NCBI RefSeq assembly: GCF_008086345.1
Contig: NZ_CP043006.1
Location: forward strand, 3,656,032 to 3,720,031
From: Chitinophaga sp. XS-30
Lineage (GTDB): Bacteria > Bacteroidota > Bacteroidia > Chitinophagales > Chitinophagaceae
Length of the DNA stretch: 64,000 nt
Direction of reading: 5' to 3'
The notes under the pieces were generated by a model. It saw nothing but the letters and a program-made list of their open reading frames with translations, searched no databases and was not told the origin of the DNA. The number at the start of each line of letters is the position of its first letter. Positions within the stretch are counted from its first letter, which is position 1. Below are positions 16,739-26,500 of this stretch, piece by piece. The position numbers were made by a program, and so were the translations under genes.

Positions 16739-18022
16739 TTATTTAGGCAGTTTATAGTTGTTATGATATTGTGGTGTGATCAGTTTGTTGGCGTCTTTGC
16801 TGGTGAATTGCTGTTTGCCGGCATCCCAGTATACCTTTTGCCCGGTTTTGAAGGCGATGTTGCCCATCTGGGCATTTACGGCTACGTTGGCGCCAGTCTG
16901 AATATCGCAGTGGAGATCTTCCAGCTTGCGGGATTTGATCACGTCGAGGAAGTTGCGGGTATGTTTCACCAGGCCGTTGTCTGATGCTTTCCGGTAGGGG
17001 ATGGCTTCCATCCTGTCTTTTTCCGCAATCACTTCCCATCCGCCGCGGTCCAGCACCAGGGTGCCGTTGTTGCCGATGAAGGCAATGCCGTGCGTACGGC
17101 CATATGGACCGCCGTCTATGCCGGTGGCGTGTTCCCATTGCATGTTGAAGCCGTCGAACTCATAAATGGCGGTGAGGGTATCCGGTGTTTCGGCGGCATC
17201 ATCGGGATAGGCGAACTTTCCGCCGGAGGCCACTACGGATTTGGGATTGGAGGCTTTCATGCCGTAGAGGGCGTAGTCGACAAGGTGCACGCCCCAATCG
17301 GTCATCAGCCCGCCGGCATAATCCCAGTACCAGCGGAAGTTGAAATGAAAGCGGTTCGGGTCGAAAGGCCGCTGCTGCGCGGGTCCCAGCCAGGCCTTGT
17401 AATCCACTCCGGCAGGTGGTTGTGTAATGTCTTTTTTGGGGATGGACTTCATCCAGCCCATATATGCCCATGCTTTGACCAGCCTCACGTTTCCGAGCTT
17501 GCCGGAATGCACGAAGGCGATGGCGTCTGCAAAATGCTGCATGCTGCGCTGCCACTGGCCTACCTGCACTACCCGGTTATGCCGCTGCTGTGCGTTCACC
17601 ATGGCTCGGCATTCCGCAATGGAATTGCCGATGGGCTTTTCTACATAAATGTCTTTCCCGGCAGAGCAGGCATCCGCCATCTGGAGGCAGTGCCAGTGAT
17701 CCGGTGTGCCGATGATCACGGCATCGATATCCTTATTGTCCAGCATTTGCCGGTAATCGGCATACAGCTGCACTTTGATGTCTTTCTTCGCCAGTTCGCC
17801 GGCCCGTTTGTCCAGTACGTTGCGGTCAACATCGCAGAGCGCTAGGCAGCGGGCTTCGGGGTGGCCGAGCATGGCGCTGAGATCGCTCCAGCCCATGCCG
17901 TTGACGCCGATCACGCCAAAATTGATGGTGTCGCTTGGGGCTACGGCCCGTAATGCGGAGGGTAACAACGCGGAACCTGCAAGAATAGCAGAGGTGTTGT
18001 ATAAGAAATGCCTTCTGTTCAT
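16739..18022 (-). CDS. Gfo/Idh/MocA-family oxidoreductase, Tat-exported
   Basis: The longest frame starts with GTG at 18031, but the ATG at 18022 is better: it gives MNRRHFLYNTSAILAGSA, a twin-arginine signal. The Rossmann domain starts INFGVIGVNGMGWSD, and the family motif EKPIGNSI lies at about residues 130-137. The C-terminal half includes WYWDYAGGLMTDWGVHLVDYAL, typical of the periplasmic members. These enzymes use a bound NAD(P) cofactor to oxidise or reduce sugars, and some make 3-keto glycosides. It is the first gene of a two-gene operon with the DUF1080 hydrolase (about 427 residues). Confidence 0.9.
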   Translation of the reverse strand: MNRRHFLYNTSAILAGSALLPSALRAVAPSDTINFGVIGVNGMGWSDLSAMLGHPEARCLALCDVDRNVLDKRAGELAKKDIKVQLYADYRQMLDNKDIDAVIIGTPDHWHCLQMADACSAGKDIYVEKPIGNSIAECRAMVNAQQRHNRVVQVGQWQRSMQHFADAIAFVHSGKLGNVRLVKAWAYMGWMKSIPKKDITQPPAGVDYKAWLGPAQQRPFDPNRFHFNFRWYWDYAGGLMTDWGVHLVDYALYGMKASNPKSVVASGGKFAYPDDAAETPDTLTAIYEFDGFNMQWEHATGIDGGPYGRTHGIAFIGNNGTLVLDRGGWEVIAEKDRMEAIPYRKASDNGLVKHTRNFLDVIKSRKLEDLHCDIQTGANVAVNAQMGNIAFKTGQKVYWDAGKQQFTSKDANKLITPQYHNNYKLPK

Positions 18023-18082
18023 GGTTTTCACTGTTTTTTAACGTGGGTAATACACAACAAAATAGAAAAAAATAGCATTTCT

Positions 18083-19591
18083 TTATAATTCTTCATCCTC
18101 TTCCGGGTCTTCTGAAGTGCTGAAATTCATCATGGTGCCCAGGAGGTCCGAGAACCGCGTTTCGTTTTCCAGTGTTTTCTTGCTCAGCAGGGAATAGGCG
18201 GAGAGGCCGTGCAGCACCATTTCCATCATCAGCAGCCGTTCCTGCTTATTGGCATGGGGGAAAAGCTGTTTTACCAGTTCCTGCAGGCCGGAAACCTGTG
18301 TCAGTGCGGCTTCGTATTGCTTGTCCGTAGCATCCTGCAGCATTTGCAGGGAATTACCCTGGTCAAACCAGGTGATAATGGGACGATAAGGGTTCATATC
18401 GGCTGTGCTGCCTGCTTTCCGTTTCTTGAACGCGTCAGGGTTAGGGAAGTAGGTGGCGAACATGGTGCGGATGCTTTTTTCGAGCAGGTTCACGGCTACC
18501 TGCAAAGGGCCTTCCTGTTCCCCTTCGTACACCAGTTCTATTTTGCCGGTGATGCCGGGAATGATGCCCTGTAGGTCGTTGATGCGGACGTAGGTGGATT
18601 TTTCCCTGTTGATGATGGCCCGTCTCTCCGCGGCGCTGACGGCATTTTCGAATGCTGCAATGGTGAGGCGGGCGGAAACCCCGCTTTTCTTGTCCACATA
18701 CTCACTGCCCCTCGCTTCAAAAGCTACCTGTTCAATGATGCGTTTGATCATATCCGGCATTTGCACGGCCTGTTGTTCCGCATGCACATCGGCTTCCTGT
18801 TCGGTAATGAGCAGGGAGTTTTCGAGTGTTTTCGGGTAGTGGGTGATGATCTGGCTTTCGATGCGGTCTTTCAGCGGTGTGACGATGGAGCCGCGGTTGG
18901 TATAATCTTCCGGGTTGGCGGTGAATACAAAGAGGATATCCAGCGGCATGCGCACTTTGAATCCGCGTATCTGTATATCGCCTTCCTGGAGGATGTTGAA
19001 AAGCGCCACCTGGATGCGGGCCTGCAGGTCCGGCAGCTCATTGATCACGAAGATGCCGCGGTTGGAACGGGGGATGATGCCGAAGTGGATCACGCGTTCA
19101 TCCGCATAGCTCAGCTTTTCATTGGCCGCTTTGATGGGGTCTACGTCCCCGATCAGGTCGGCCACGCTAACATCCGGCGTGGCGAGTTTTTCCCCGTAAC
19201 GGGCTTCGCGGGGCAGCCAGGCAATGGGTGTTTTATCGCCGAGGGTGGCCACCTGGTCCCGCGCAAAGCGGGAGAGGGGCGCAAAAGGGCTGTCATTCAC
19301 TTCTGAACCGGCCACGATGGGGATGTATTCATCCAGCAGGTCCACCATTTGCCTCGCCATTCTCGTTTTCGCCTGTCCCCGCAACCCCAGGAAGAGGATG
19401 TTGTGGCGGGAGAGCAGGGCTCTTTCGGTATCGGGGATCACCGTATCATCATACCCGATGATGCCGGGGAATGTGCTTTCTTTTCTTTTCAGCTTTGCGA
19501 CCAGGTTTTGCCTGATCTCTTCTTTTACAGACCTGTACACATATCCGCTCTTTTTGAGCTCGCCCAGGGTTTTGATCTTTTCCATGCCCAT
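18083..19591 (-). CDS. MoxR-type AAA+ ATPase
   Basis: This 502-residue protein has a Walker A motif GLRGQAKT at about residues 68-75, a Walker B-like GIFVINELPDL near residue 200 with Asn where Asp is more usual before Glu, and the FVFTANPEDY sensor 1 segment. It resembles the Mg-chelatase ChlI/MoxR group, whose members remodel or activate partner proteins together with a VWA-domain protein. The VWA gene lies 11 bases upstream in the same operon. No chelatase large subunit is in the window, so a chaperone-like role is more likely. The start could be ATG at 19591 or 19585. Confidence 0.88.
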   Translation of the reverse strand: MGMEKIKTLGELKKSGYVYRSVKEEIRQNLVAKLKRKESTFPGIIGYDDTVIPDTERALLSRHNILFLGLRGQAKTRMARQMVDLLDEYIPIVAGSEVNDSPFAPLSRFARDQVATLGDKTPIAWLPREARYGEKLATPDVSVADLIGDVDPIKAANEKLSYADERVIHFGIIPRSNRGIFVINELPDLQARIQVALFNILQEGDIQIRGFKVRMPLDILFVFTANPEDYTNRGSIVTPLKDRIESQIITHYPKTLENSLLITEQEADVHAEQQAVQMPDMIKRIIEQVAFEARGSEYVDKKSGVSARLTIAAFENAVSAAERRAIINREKSTYVRINDLQGIIPGITGKIELVYEGEQEGPLQVAVNLLEKSIRTMFATYFPNPDAFKKRKAGSTADMNPYRPIITWFDQGNSLQMLQDATDKQYEAALTQVSGLQELVKQLFPHANKQERLLMMEMVLHGLSAYSLLSKKTLENETRFSDLLGTMMNFSTSEDPEEDEEL

Positions 19592-19602
19592 TGTTTCTTT
19601 AT

Positions 19603-20697
19603 TTAGAATGTTTTCCTTTTCCCGCTTTCAAAATCATAGAACAGGAACTGTCCAAGCTTGTCTGTACCGGAGAAGAAGGCTTTACCGTTATTGGTTTCCG
19701 TAAATTCTTTCACGAATTGCTGGAGCCAGGGATCGCTGGCTACCATGAAGGTGGTGATGGGTATTTTGAGCTTTTTGCATTGCGCGGCCAGGTTGAGCGT
19801 TCTGTTGAGTATCTTCCTGTCCAGCCCGAAGCTGTTCTTGTAGTATTGCTTGCCCTGTTTGAGGCAGGTGGGCTTGCCGTCCGTGATCATGAAGATCTGC
19901 TTGTTGGGATTGCGCCTGCGCCGCAGGAGGTCCATGGCCAGTTCCAGTCCCGCTACGGTATTGGTATGGTAAGGCCCCACCTGCAAATAGGGGAGGTCTT
20001 TGATCTCGATCTGCCAGGCATCATTGCCGAATACGATGATGTCCAGCGTATCTTTCGGGTAGCGGGTGGTGATCAGTTCACTGAGGGCCATAGCCACTTT
20101 CTTGGCGGGCGTGATGCGGTCTTCCCCGTAAAGGATCATGGAATGCGAGATATCGATCATCAGGGCGGTGGAGGTCTGCGTCTTGAAGTCGGTTTCCTGG
20201 ATCTCCAGGTCGTCCTGCTGCATGGAGAACGCATCAATACCGTGATTGATCTGCGCATTGCGGATAGATGCCGTCATATCGATCTGCTCCAGCGGGTCCC
20301 CGAACTCATATGGACGGGTTTCCGCGTTCAGTTCATCCCCCATACCCGATTTACGGATATTATGATCGCCGGCAGTGGATTTCTTCAGTTTGCCGAATAT
20401 CTCTTCCAGTGCACGTTTGCGTATGGTCTGTTCTGTTTTTGCCGTGATGGAGATATTGCCGCTATCCGGGTTATCCTGTATATATCCTTTATTACGAAGA
20501 TCTTCTATGAAATCACCGATGCCATAGTCGTTATCGGATAGCTGGTATTCTTTATCCAGTTCCGTGAGCCATTGCAGGGCTTCCGCAACGTCACCGCTGG
20601 TATAGGTAAGCAATTGCGTGAAAATGTCCAGCATTTTCCCGAACGGCGACTGATTTTTATCAGCCGGCTCGTACTTTGAGAACACAAATCCTTTCAT
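19603..20697 (-). CDS. von Willebrand factor A domain protein, partner of MoxR ATPase
   Basis: This 364-residue protein has an alpha-helical N-terminal region and a C-terminal VWA domain. The metal-ion-dependent adhesion site is intact: DISHS (about residues 193-197), a Thr in GPYHTNT and ITDGKP. No signal peptide or membrane segment is seen, so it is cytoplasmic. The gene order VWA then MoxR ATPase, with an 11-base gap, suggests a two-component complex of the CbbQ/CbbO or RavA/ViaA kind. The client protein is unknown. Confidence 0.88.
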   Translation of the reverse strand: MKGFVFSKYEPADKNQSPFGKMLDIFTQLLTYTSGDVAEALQWLTELDKEYQLSDNDYGIGDFIEDLRNKGYIQDNPDSGNISITAKTEQTIRKRALEEIFGKLKKSTAGDHNIRKSGMGDELNAETRPYEFGDPLEQIDMTASIRNAQINHGIDAFSMQQDDLEIQETDFKTQTSTALMIDISHSMILYGEDRITPAKKVAMALSELITTRYPKDTLDIIVFGNDAWQIEIKDLPYLQVGPYHTNTVAGLELAMDLLRRRRNPNKQIFMITDGKPTCLKQGKQYYKNSFGLDRKILNRTLNLAAQCKKLKIPITTFMVASDPWLQQFVKEFTETNNGKAFFSGTDKLGQFLFYDFESGKRKTF

Positions 20698-20924
20698 CCG
20701 TTTATTTTTATTGTCTTACGGGCCGGATGGAGCCTTGGATGTTTCCGGCGTCATATGTTCATCTAAATTACGTAAAAACTCTTTAACGCAATTTTTCAGT
20801 GCCGCTGGTCACTCCGTTCTTGCATTACTGGGAAAAGGCAGTTAATTTTCGGATATTATTCATCATCCGTCAGCAGGAGCCACCTTTAGTCGGCTTCCGG
20901 ACGATCCAAATTAAATGCGCGTTT

Positions 20925-21767
20925 ATGAATTTTTTGCGAAAAGGCCTGCTGCTGGCAGGTATGGCTGTCATGATGTACGCTTCACCGGCTGCTGCACAGC
21001 AGAAAGAGGCGAAACTGGGCTGGAAGCTCGGCGCCCAGTCGTATTCATTCCGACTTTTTACCCTGGCGGAAGCGCTGGACAAGCTGGACTCCTGCGGATT
21101 GCAGTATGTGGAGTGCTATAACGGTCAGCGGCTTGGCGGCGGTATCGAAGGTAATATGGATTTCAAGATGGATGCCGCCAAGCGGGAGCAGGTGCTGGCA
21201 TTGCTGAAATCCAAAAAGAAGAAACTGGTGGCTTTCGGCGTGGTATCTCCCCGCGGAGAAGAAGAATGGAAACAGATGTTCGATTTTGCAAAGGCCATGG
21301 GCATACAGATCATTACCTCCGAGCCGCGTACGCAGGATCTGGATGTACTGTCCCGCCTGGCGGACGAATACAAGATCAAAGTAGCGATCCACGATCACCC
21401 CAAACCCAGCCATTACTGGCATCCGGACAGTGTACTGACCGCCATTGAGGGCCGCAGCAAGTATATCGGCGCCTGCGCAGATATCGGTCACTGGGTACGT
21501 TCCGGACTGGACCCCGTGGAATGCCTGCAAAAACTGAAAGGGCATATCTTCAGTCTTCATTTTAAGGACCTGAACGTGAAAGCACCTAAAGCACACGATG
21601 TGGTGTGGGGTACCGGCGTTTGCAATATTGAAGGCGTGGTGAAAGAACTGAAAGCACAACGATTCAAAGGGGTGTTCTCCGCGGAATACGAGCATAACTG
21701 GGATAACAGTGTGCCGGATATTACAGCCAGTGTGAAGAATCTGAGAGAAATGATCGCCAAACAGTAA
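20925..21767 (+). CDS. secreted sugar phosphate isomerase/epimerase-like TIM-barrel protein
   Basis: The frame is open from 20799, but the ATG at 20925 gives a proper signal peptide (MNFLRKGLLLAGMAVMMYASPAAAQQ), so the protein is 280 residues. The rest is an AP-endonuclease-2/xylose-isomerase-like TIM barrel with VAIHDHPKPSHYWHPD, ACADIGHW, SLHFKDL and FSAEYEHNW, which supply metal-binding His, Asp and Glu residues. Periplasmic members often accompany Gfo/Idh/MocA oxidoreductases and DUF1080 proteins, both encoded nearby on the other strand. A weak promoter (TTG, 20 bases, TAATTTTC at 20843) lies upstream. It is probably co-transcribed with the barrel protein at 21784. Confidence 0.87.
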   Translation: MNFLRKGLLLAGMAVMMYASPAAAQQKEAKLGWKLGAQSYSFRLFTLAEALDKLDSCGLQYVECYNGQRLGGGIEGNMDFKMDAAKREQVLALLKSKKKKLVAFGVVSPRGEEEWKQMFDFAKAMGIQIITSEPRTQDLDVLSRLADEYKIKVAIHDHPKPSHYWHPDSVLTAIEGRSKYIGACADIGHWVRSGLDPVECLQKLKGHIFSLHFKDLNVKAPKAHDVVWGTGVCNIEGVVKELKAQRFKGVFSAEYEHNWDNSVPDITASVKNLREMIAKQ

Positions 21768-21783
21768 AATACAACACTATACT

Positions 21784-22497
21784 ATGAAATTCTTATTGCC
21801 CGCCATGCTTTCACTGTCGTTGTTGCTTCCGGCCCGGCACCTGCATGCACAGAACAATCATTTTACATTCGGATTGCATGCCGGTTTTAACCTGTCAAAT
21901 GCCATCGAAGAAGTGAGTTATATCATTGCGGATAAAAAGAGCAAGCCCGGTTTCCAGGTTGGGTTATTGACGAATTATCATTTTTCAAAATCCCTCTACC
22001 TGCAATCCGGTCTGTCCCTCACTACTAAAGGCACCAGGCATGAAGGCGCTGAAGTGTGGATCGGAAGCACCAATCCACCGGTGACCTATTACGAAACGAC
22101 TACCCGCCAAACCTATCTTCAGGTACCTTTAAAAGTGGGGTATCAGTTGCATCTGAATGCACAGTCTGCGCTTTTCGTACATGCAGGGCCATATGCAGCT
22201 TATGGCATTGGAGGAAAAGAGATTATTAAAAGCAGGACCGTCAGCTCTTCCGAAAACATACCACATGAGAAGATCACCGCTGAAACTTTCGGAGACAGAA
22301 CAACGGCAACGAACGGTTTTACGAGGTGGGACTATGGCCTGAGCTTTGGTTTGGGTACAAGTTACCGGAAGCTGAGCCTGGCGGTAGCGTATGAGCCGGG
22401 ATTGGCCAATATCGGCGAAAATAAAGATAGTGATGCGTCTCTTGACCGTACATACAAGAACAGGAATCTGTCATTGACGGTGGGGTATAATTTTTAG
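21784..22497 (+). CDS. outer-membrane beta-barrel protein (PorT-like)
   Basis: This 237-residue protein has a signal peptide ending near HLHAQ and then alternating-hydrophobicity strands of the outer-membrane barrel type: FTFGLHAGFNLSNAIE at the start, SLYLQSGLSLTTKG and LQVPLKVGYQLH in the middle, and LSLTVGYNF at the end with a terminal Phe. It fits the porin/PorT-like family abundant in Bacteroidota. It is 16 bases downstream of the isomerase-like gene and is followed by a terminator. Its function is unknown; it may be a pore or a structural barrel. Confidence 0.85.
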   Translation: MKFLLPAMLSLSLLLPARHLHAQNNHFTFGLHAGFNLSNAIEEVSYIIADKKSKPGFQVGLLTNYHFSKSLYLQSGLSLTTKGTRHEGAEVWIGSTNPPVTYYETTTRQTYLQVPLKVGYQLHLNAQSALFVHAGPYAAYGIGGKEIIKSRTVSSSENIPHEKITAETFGDRTTATNGFTRWDYGLSFGLGTSYRKLSLAVAYEPGLANIGENKDSDASLDRTYKNRNLSLTVGYNF

Positions 22498-22577
22498 GAC
22501 AACCCAGGACTATCATTGGCAGCGTGAAGAATCGGGGCGGGATGGCCGCGGAGTTGTTGTACACATAAAAATGTTTG

Positions 22578-22612
22578 AAAGGGGACAGGCTATAGTAGTC
22601 TGTCCTTTTTTT
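22578..22612 (+). terminator. rho-independent terminator
   Basis: AAAGGGGACAG (22578-22588) pairs with CTGTCCTTTTT (22600-22610), with two G-U pairs, and is followed by more T. It lies 80 bases after the barrel gene. The gap 22498-22801 holds this terminator and the higBA promoter, and I see no gene in it. Confidence 0.75.
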
Positions 22613-22765
22613 ATTTTCTGCGATGAGCAATTCACCCTTTTAGTTCTCTTTTGTTATCTATCCTGTGCATACTGTCAGATGTGAAGGATGACAAGGCAGC
22701 GGTACCTTCCCCGGTAAACGCGTACTGATGATGTGAACACTATGCAATCAGTGTTTTAAAATAAA

Positions 22766-22797
22766 TTTGTAACCCATAACGTAACATGTTATATTTG
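22766..22797 (+). promoter_or_regulatory. higBA promoter with overlapping operator palindrome
   Basis: TTTG (22766-22769), 20 bases, then TATATTTG (22790-22797), an exact TAnnTTTG. A perfect 10-base palindrome TAACATGTTA (22782-22791) overlaps the first bases of the -7 box, well placed for repression by HigA. The -7 box ends only 4 bases before the higB ATG, so the transcript may be leaderless. Confidence 0.75.
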
Positions 22798-22801
22798 TAT
22801 T

Positions 22802-23080
22802 ATGATCGTCAGTATTCAGCATAAAGGGCTAAAGCGCTTTTGGATAAAAAACGATGCATCGAAGCTGCCACGCGATCAGGTTGAAAGGATAAGAGATATC
22901 CTGACTTTGCTGGATGGCGCAGAAAAAGTGAGCGATATGAACTTTCCCGGTTCTGCCCTCCATAAGCTAAAAGGGGATTTGGAGAATTACTGGGCGGTAA
23001 CCGTAAAAGCTAACTGGCGTATCATCTTTCAGTTTGAAGACGGGAAAGCGCATCTTGTCGATTATTTGGATTATCATTAA
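22802..23080 (+). CDS. higB: HigB-type toxin (RelE/ParE superfamily)
   Basis: This 92-residue protein is a HigB-like ribosome-dependent mRNA endonuclease: it opens MIVSIQHKGLKRFW, has the conserved LHKLKGDLENYWAVTVKANWRIIFQFEDG segment (described here in two overlapping parts) and ends DYLDYH. The normal partner HigA is encoded 11 bases downstream, giving the toxin-first order typical of higBA. Expression would be autorepressed at the palindrome in the promoter. Length and key basic residues look intact, so the toxin is probably functional. Confidence 0.93.
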   Translation: MIVSIQHKGLKRFWIKNDASKLPRDQVERIRDILTLLDGAEKVSDMNFPGSALHKLKGDLENYWAVTVKANWRIIFQFEDGKAHLVDYLDYH

Positions 23081-23091
23081 AGGAATGTATT

Positions 23092-23469
23092 ATGCTTAAA
23101 AGAGGGATGAAGCCCACACACCCGGGTCGTATTTTGAAGAATCTGTATATGGAGCCACTTGGTTTAAGCGGCGGTGATGCTGCGGATAACCTGGGTATTA
23201 CCCGTAAAACGTTGTCCATGCTTTTAAATGAGCATCAGGGTATCAGTGCGGAAATGGCGTGGCGTTTGGCAAAGGCCTTTGATACCACGCCGGAGTTATG
23301 GATGAACATGCAGCGTAATTACGATTTGTGGAATGCCGCACAAAAAGTACCTCTTTCCAAAATCAAACTTTTTCGAAAGGCGAAAGCGCTTCCTGCCGAA
23401 ACGGTTACCCTGAAAGGCAAACCGGTCAAACCAGCCACTTCAATCAACGTGGTTAAGGCATCCCGGTAA
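23092..23469 (+). CDS. higA: HigA-type antitoxin
   Basis: This 125-residue XRE-family protein has the HigA signature MKPTHPGRILKNLYMEPLG near the start and a helix-turn-helix AADNLGITRKTLSMLLN (about residues 30-46), followed by ISAEMAWRLAKAF and PELWMNMQ. The C-terminal tail is basic and Val/Lys-rich. It would neutralise HigB and bind the operator upstream. The ATG at 23092 follows AAAGGA. The operon closes at the hairpin 23524-23554. Confidence 0.94.
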   Translation: MLKRGMKPTHPGRILKNLYMEPLGLSGGDAADNLGITRKTLSMLLNEHQGISAEMAWRLAKAFDTTPELWMNMQRNYDLWNAAQKVPLSKIKLFRKAKALPAETVTLKGKPVKPATSINVVKASR

Positions 23470-23523
23470 TTGAACAGGATATTCACTCCTTAACGTCAGT
23501 TTACCAACAAGCCATTCACTAAA

Positions 23524-23554
23524 AAAAGCCTCCCGCTTTAAACAGGAGGCTTTT
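23524..23554. terminator. bidirectional terminator between higA and the DUF2723 gene
   Basis: GCCTCC (23528-23533) pairs with GGAGGC (23545-23550), flanked by A and T runs on both sides, so it works in either direction. It separates two convergent genes. Confidence 0.88.
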
Positions 23555-23573
23555 CTCATATTAAGACATTCAA

Positions 23574-26500
23574 TTATTTACTGCTATCCGGCACCGTATT
23601 GAACTGCTGGCCGGTTTCGGCCTGCTGCGCGGAGTCGCTTGCGGTAAAGTCGATCTTCCATTGCTTCAGCATCAGCGTGAACTGTTCGGCGCGGCGGGCA
23701 TCGTCCTGCAGATCATTAGTCAGCAGGCGTGGCGGGAGGCTGCGGTAGTAGCGCATCTGTTGCTCCAGATCCCGGATCAGCTGCAGGGAGATCTCGTCGG
23801 CTTTCTTTGGATCGCCGGCCAGGTAGTAGGCGTACACGATCTCCATGCTCCAGAGGTTATGCATGTTGCCGGGGGTGGTCATGGCATAAGGCATGTTTTC
23901 CGGGAGGAAAACGGAATCCTGCCTGTTCAGCACTTCCAGCGCTTTATCTTTTTTGTTTTCTTTTGCCAGCGCTACGCCCAGCTTGGTGTATGCGTTGCGG
24001 AGGCTATGCAGCATGCGGCGGTTGGGCTCATCGAAATACACGCCTGGCACATCCACGCTGCCGTACACGAACTTGTTCATCAGGTTATCGTACATCTTGC
24101 GGGTATGCACCTGATCATTCAGGCCGGGAAGCATTTCATCCGAAGGTGCGCGGCGTACCGGCACAAGACGGTAGGTGAGGCCTTCTACCTGCAGGTACTC
24201 GTTGAAGCCGAGGTCTATCGGGCTGGTAAAATATATCGGGCGCTTCCAGTTATTGGTAGCGATGATATCGTATATGGCCAGATCGCCTTTGTAGATCACA
24301 TTCTTGTTGATGGTGAACTGTACGTTCGGTACAATACGGCCGCTGTCCTGAACATCCACGGTGCCGTTTTTCACTACTTCGGCGGCATCTACAGGGATGA
24401 AAAGGTGTTTGGTGGGCAGGTAGTTCACTTTATCACCACTGGTCAGCGGTACTTTGGCGGCATCCCTGTCATCTCCAACAAAGGCGATCACTTCGTTGAT
24501 ATTGAAATACCGGTCCTGCGGCAGCTTGCCGTTATCATAATGCATCACATAGCTGCGGGCGTCCCCACGGTATTTTTCGGGACTGAGCGTCATGGGAATG
24601 GCCGGGCTTTCGTTGACGGCTTTCCGCTGCTGCTCTATGTACCATTCTGCGCTTAACAGGCTCTGGTTGATCACGCGGATATCCGGGCGGATGCCTTCTA
24701 CTTCCTGCGCATACCACAGGGGGTAGGTATCGTTATCGCCCACGGTGAACAGGATGGCATTCGGTGCGCAGGATTCGAGGTAGTCGCGCGCTACATCGCG
24801 GGCGATCACTTTTTTGGAACGGTCGTGATCGTCCCATCCCTGCTGTGCCATCAGCACCGGTACGGCTACGAGGCAAAGCACAATAGCCAGCGGAGCGGCT
24901 ACGCGCAGTTTTTTCTGAAGGAAGAAGTTGTACACGCTCAGCACACCCAATCCTATCCATACCGCAAAGGCATAGAAAGAGCCTACATAGGCATAGTCAC
25001 GTTCCCTGGGCTGGTTGCCGGCCTGGTTCAGGTACAGCACAATGGCGAATCCGGTAAAGAAGAAGAGCAGGCCTACGATGAATGCATCTTTCCGGTGACG
25101 GTTATAGTGGAAGAAGAAGCCTATCAATCCCAATATCAGTGGAAGGAAGAAGAAAGTATTCCTTGCTTTATTGTTCAGCAGGCTGTCCGGCATTTCCGAC
25201 TGGTCGCCATACAGTAGATTGTCTAACGGACCGATGCCGGATATCCAGTTGCCATCGCGCGGGTTGCCGAATCCCTGGGTATCGTTCTGTTTGCCGGCGA
25301 AGTTCCACAGGAAATACCGGATATACATGAAGTTCACCTGGTAGCCGACGAAAAACTTGATATTATCGAAGAAAGTGGGCTTTTCGCCATCTTTCAGGTT
25401 CAGGAATGCTTTGTAGTAATCGGCATGCCCCTGGTCGTTAGAAGCATCCCAAACGCGCGGGAACAGCATTTTGTCGGCGCTGTTGTACACCGGCGCCTGT
25501 TTCTGGCCTACCACTACATATTTGTCTTTAACACGGGCGTACACGTTGCCGGTGGATTCGTATTTCTCCGGGCGGGCAGTGAATACCTGTCCATATAACA
25601 GCGGGAAATCACCATACTGCTCACGGCCGAGGTAGCCTACGAGGGAAACGGGATTATCCACATTGTACATATCCACAGACGGGTCTGCGGAAGAGCGGAT
25701 CATGGTGGTCACATAGGTAGAGTAGCCCATCAGCAGGAAGAAGATGCAGGCATTGATGAGCCGGGTAGCATGTTTGAGTTTCTCTGCATTGAGGGTGATA
25801 CCGAAGGTTTTAATGAAATAGGGGATGAACAGCACACCTGCGGCCAGAATGAACCGGAAGATGTGCACGCCGGCGCTGTCGCCGTCGGCAAATGCGGGGA
25901 TCAGGATCACGGAGGCGATCACGATCAGCGGAACATAGAACCCGAATTTGGGTTTCATATAGCCATATACCAGCAGGCCGATCAGCGCTACGAAGTAAAA
26001 GGTAAAACCGGAGAAGAAGGGGAGGCCGAGGCTGTTCACGAAGAACACGTCCATCATGCCGGATACTTTAATGGTATCCTGTATGATGAATTTCTGCACG
26101 AGGCCGGTGATCAGGCATCCCAGTACAAAGGCCCAGAAAGCGCCGGTAGTGGTGGGTTTGCTGCTGCGTTTGAAATAATAGATCAGCACCATGGCCGGGA
26201 TGGTGAGCAGGTTCAGCAGATGGACGCCGATGGAGAGGCCCATGAGATAAGCGATCAGCACGATCCAGCGGTCACCGTACTTGCTGTCTGCCTCATGCTC
26301 CCATTTGAGCATGGCCCAGAACACAACGGCGGTGAAGAGGGAAGACATGGCGTACACCTCGCCTTCCACTGCGGAGAACCAGAAAGAGTCGGAAAAAGTA
26401 TAGGCCAGGCCACCTACGATGCCGGCGCCCATTACTGCCAGCAGTTGCTGGTTGCTGAGCGGTTCTCCCTGGGGAGAGAGGATACGGCGCGCAAAGTGCG

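Noticed and set aside
22319..22630. 103-residue minus-strand frame
   Set aside because: It overlaps the barrel gene end and a terminator, and has no coding features.
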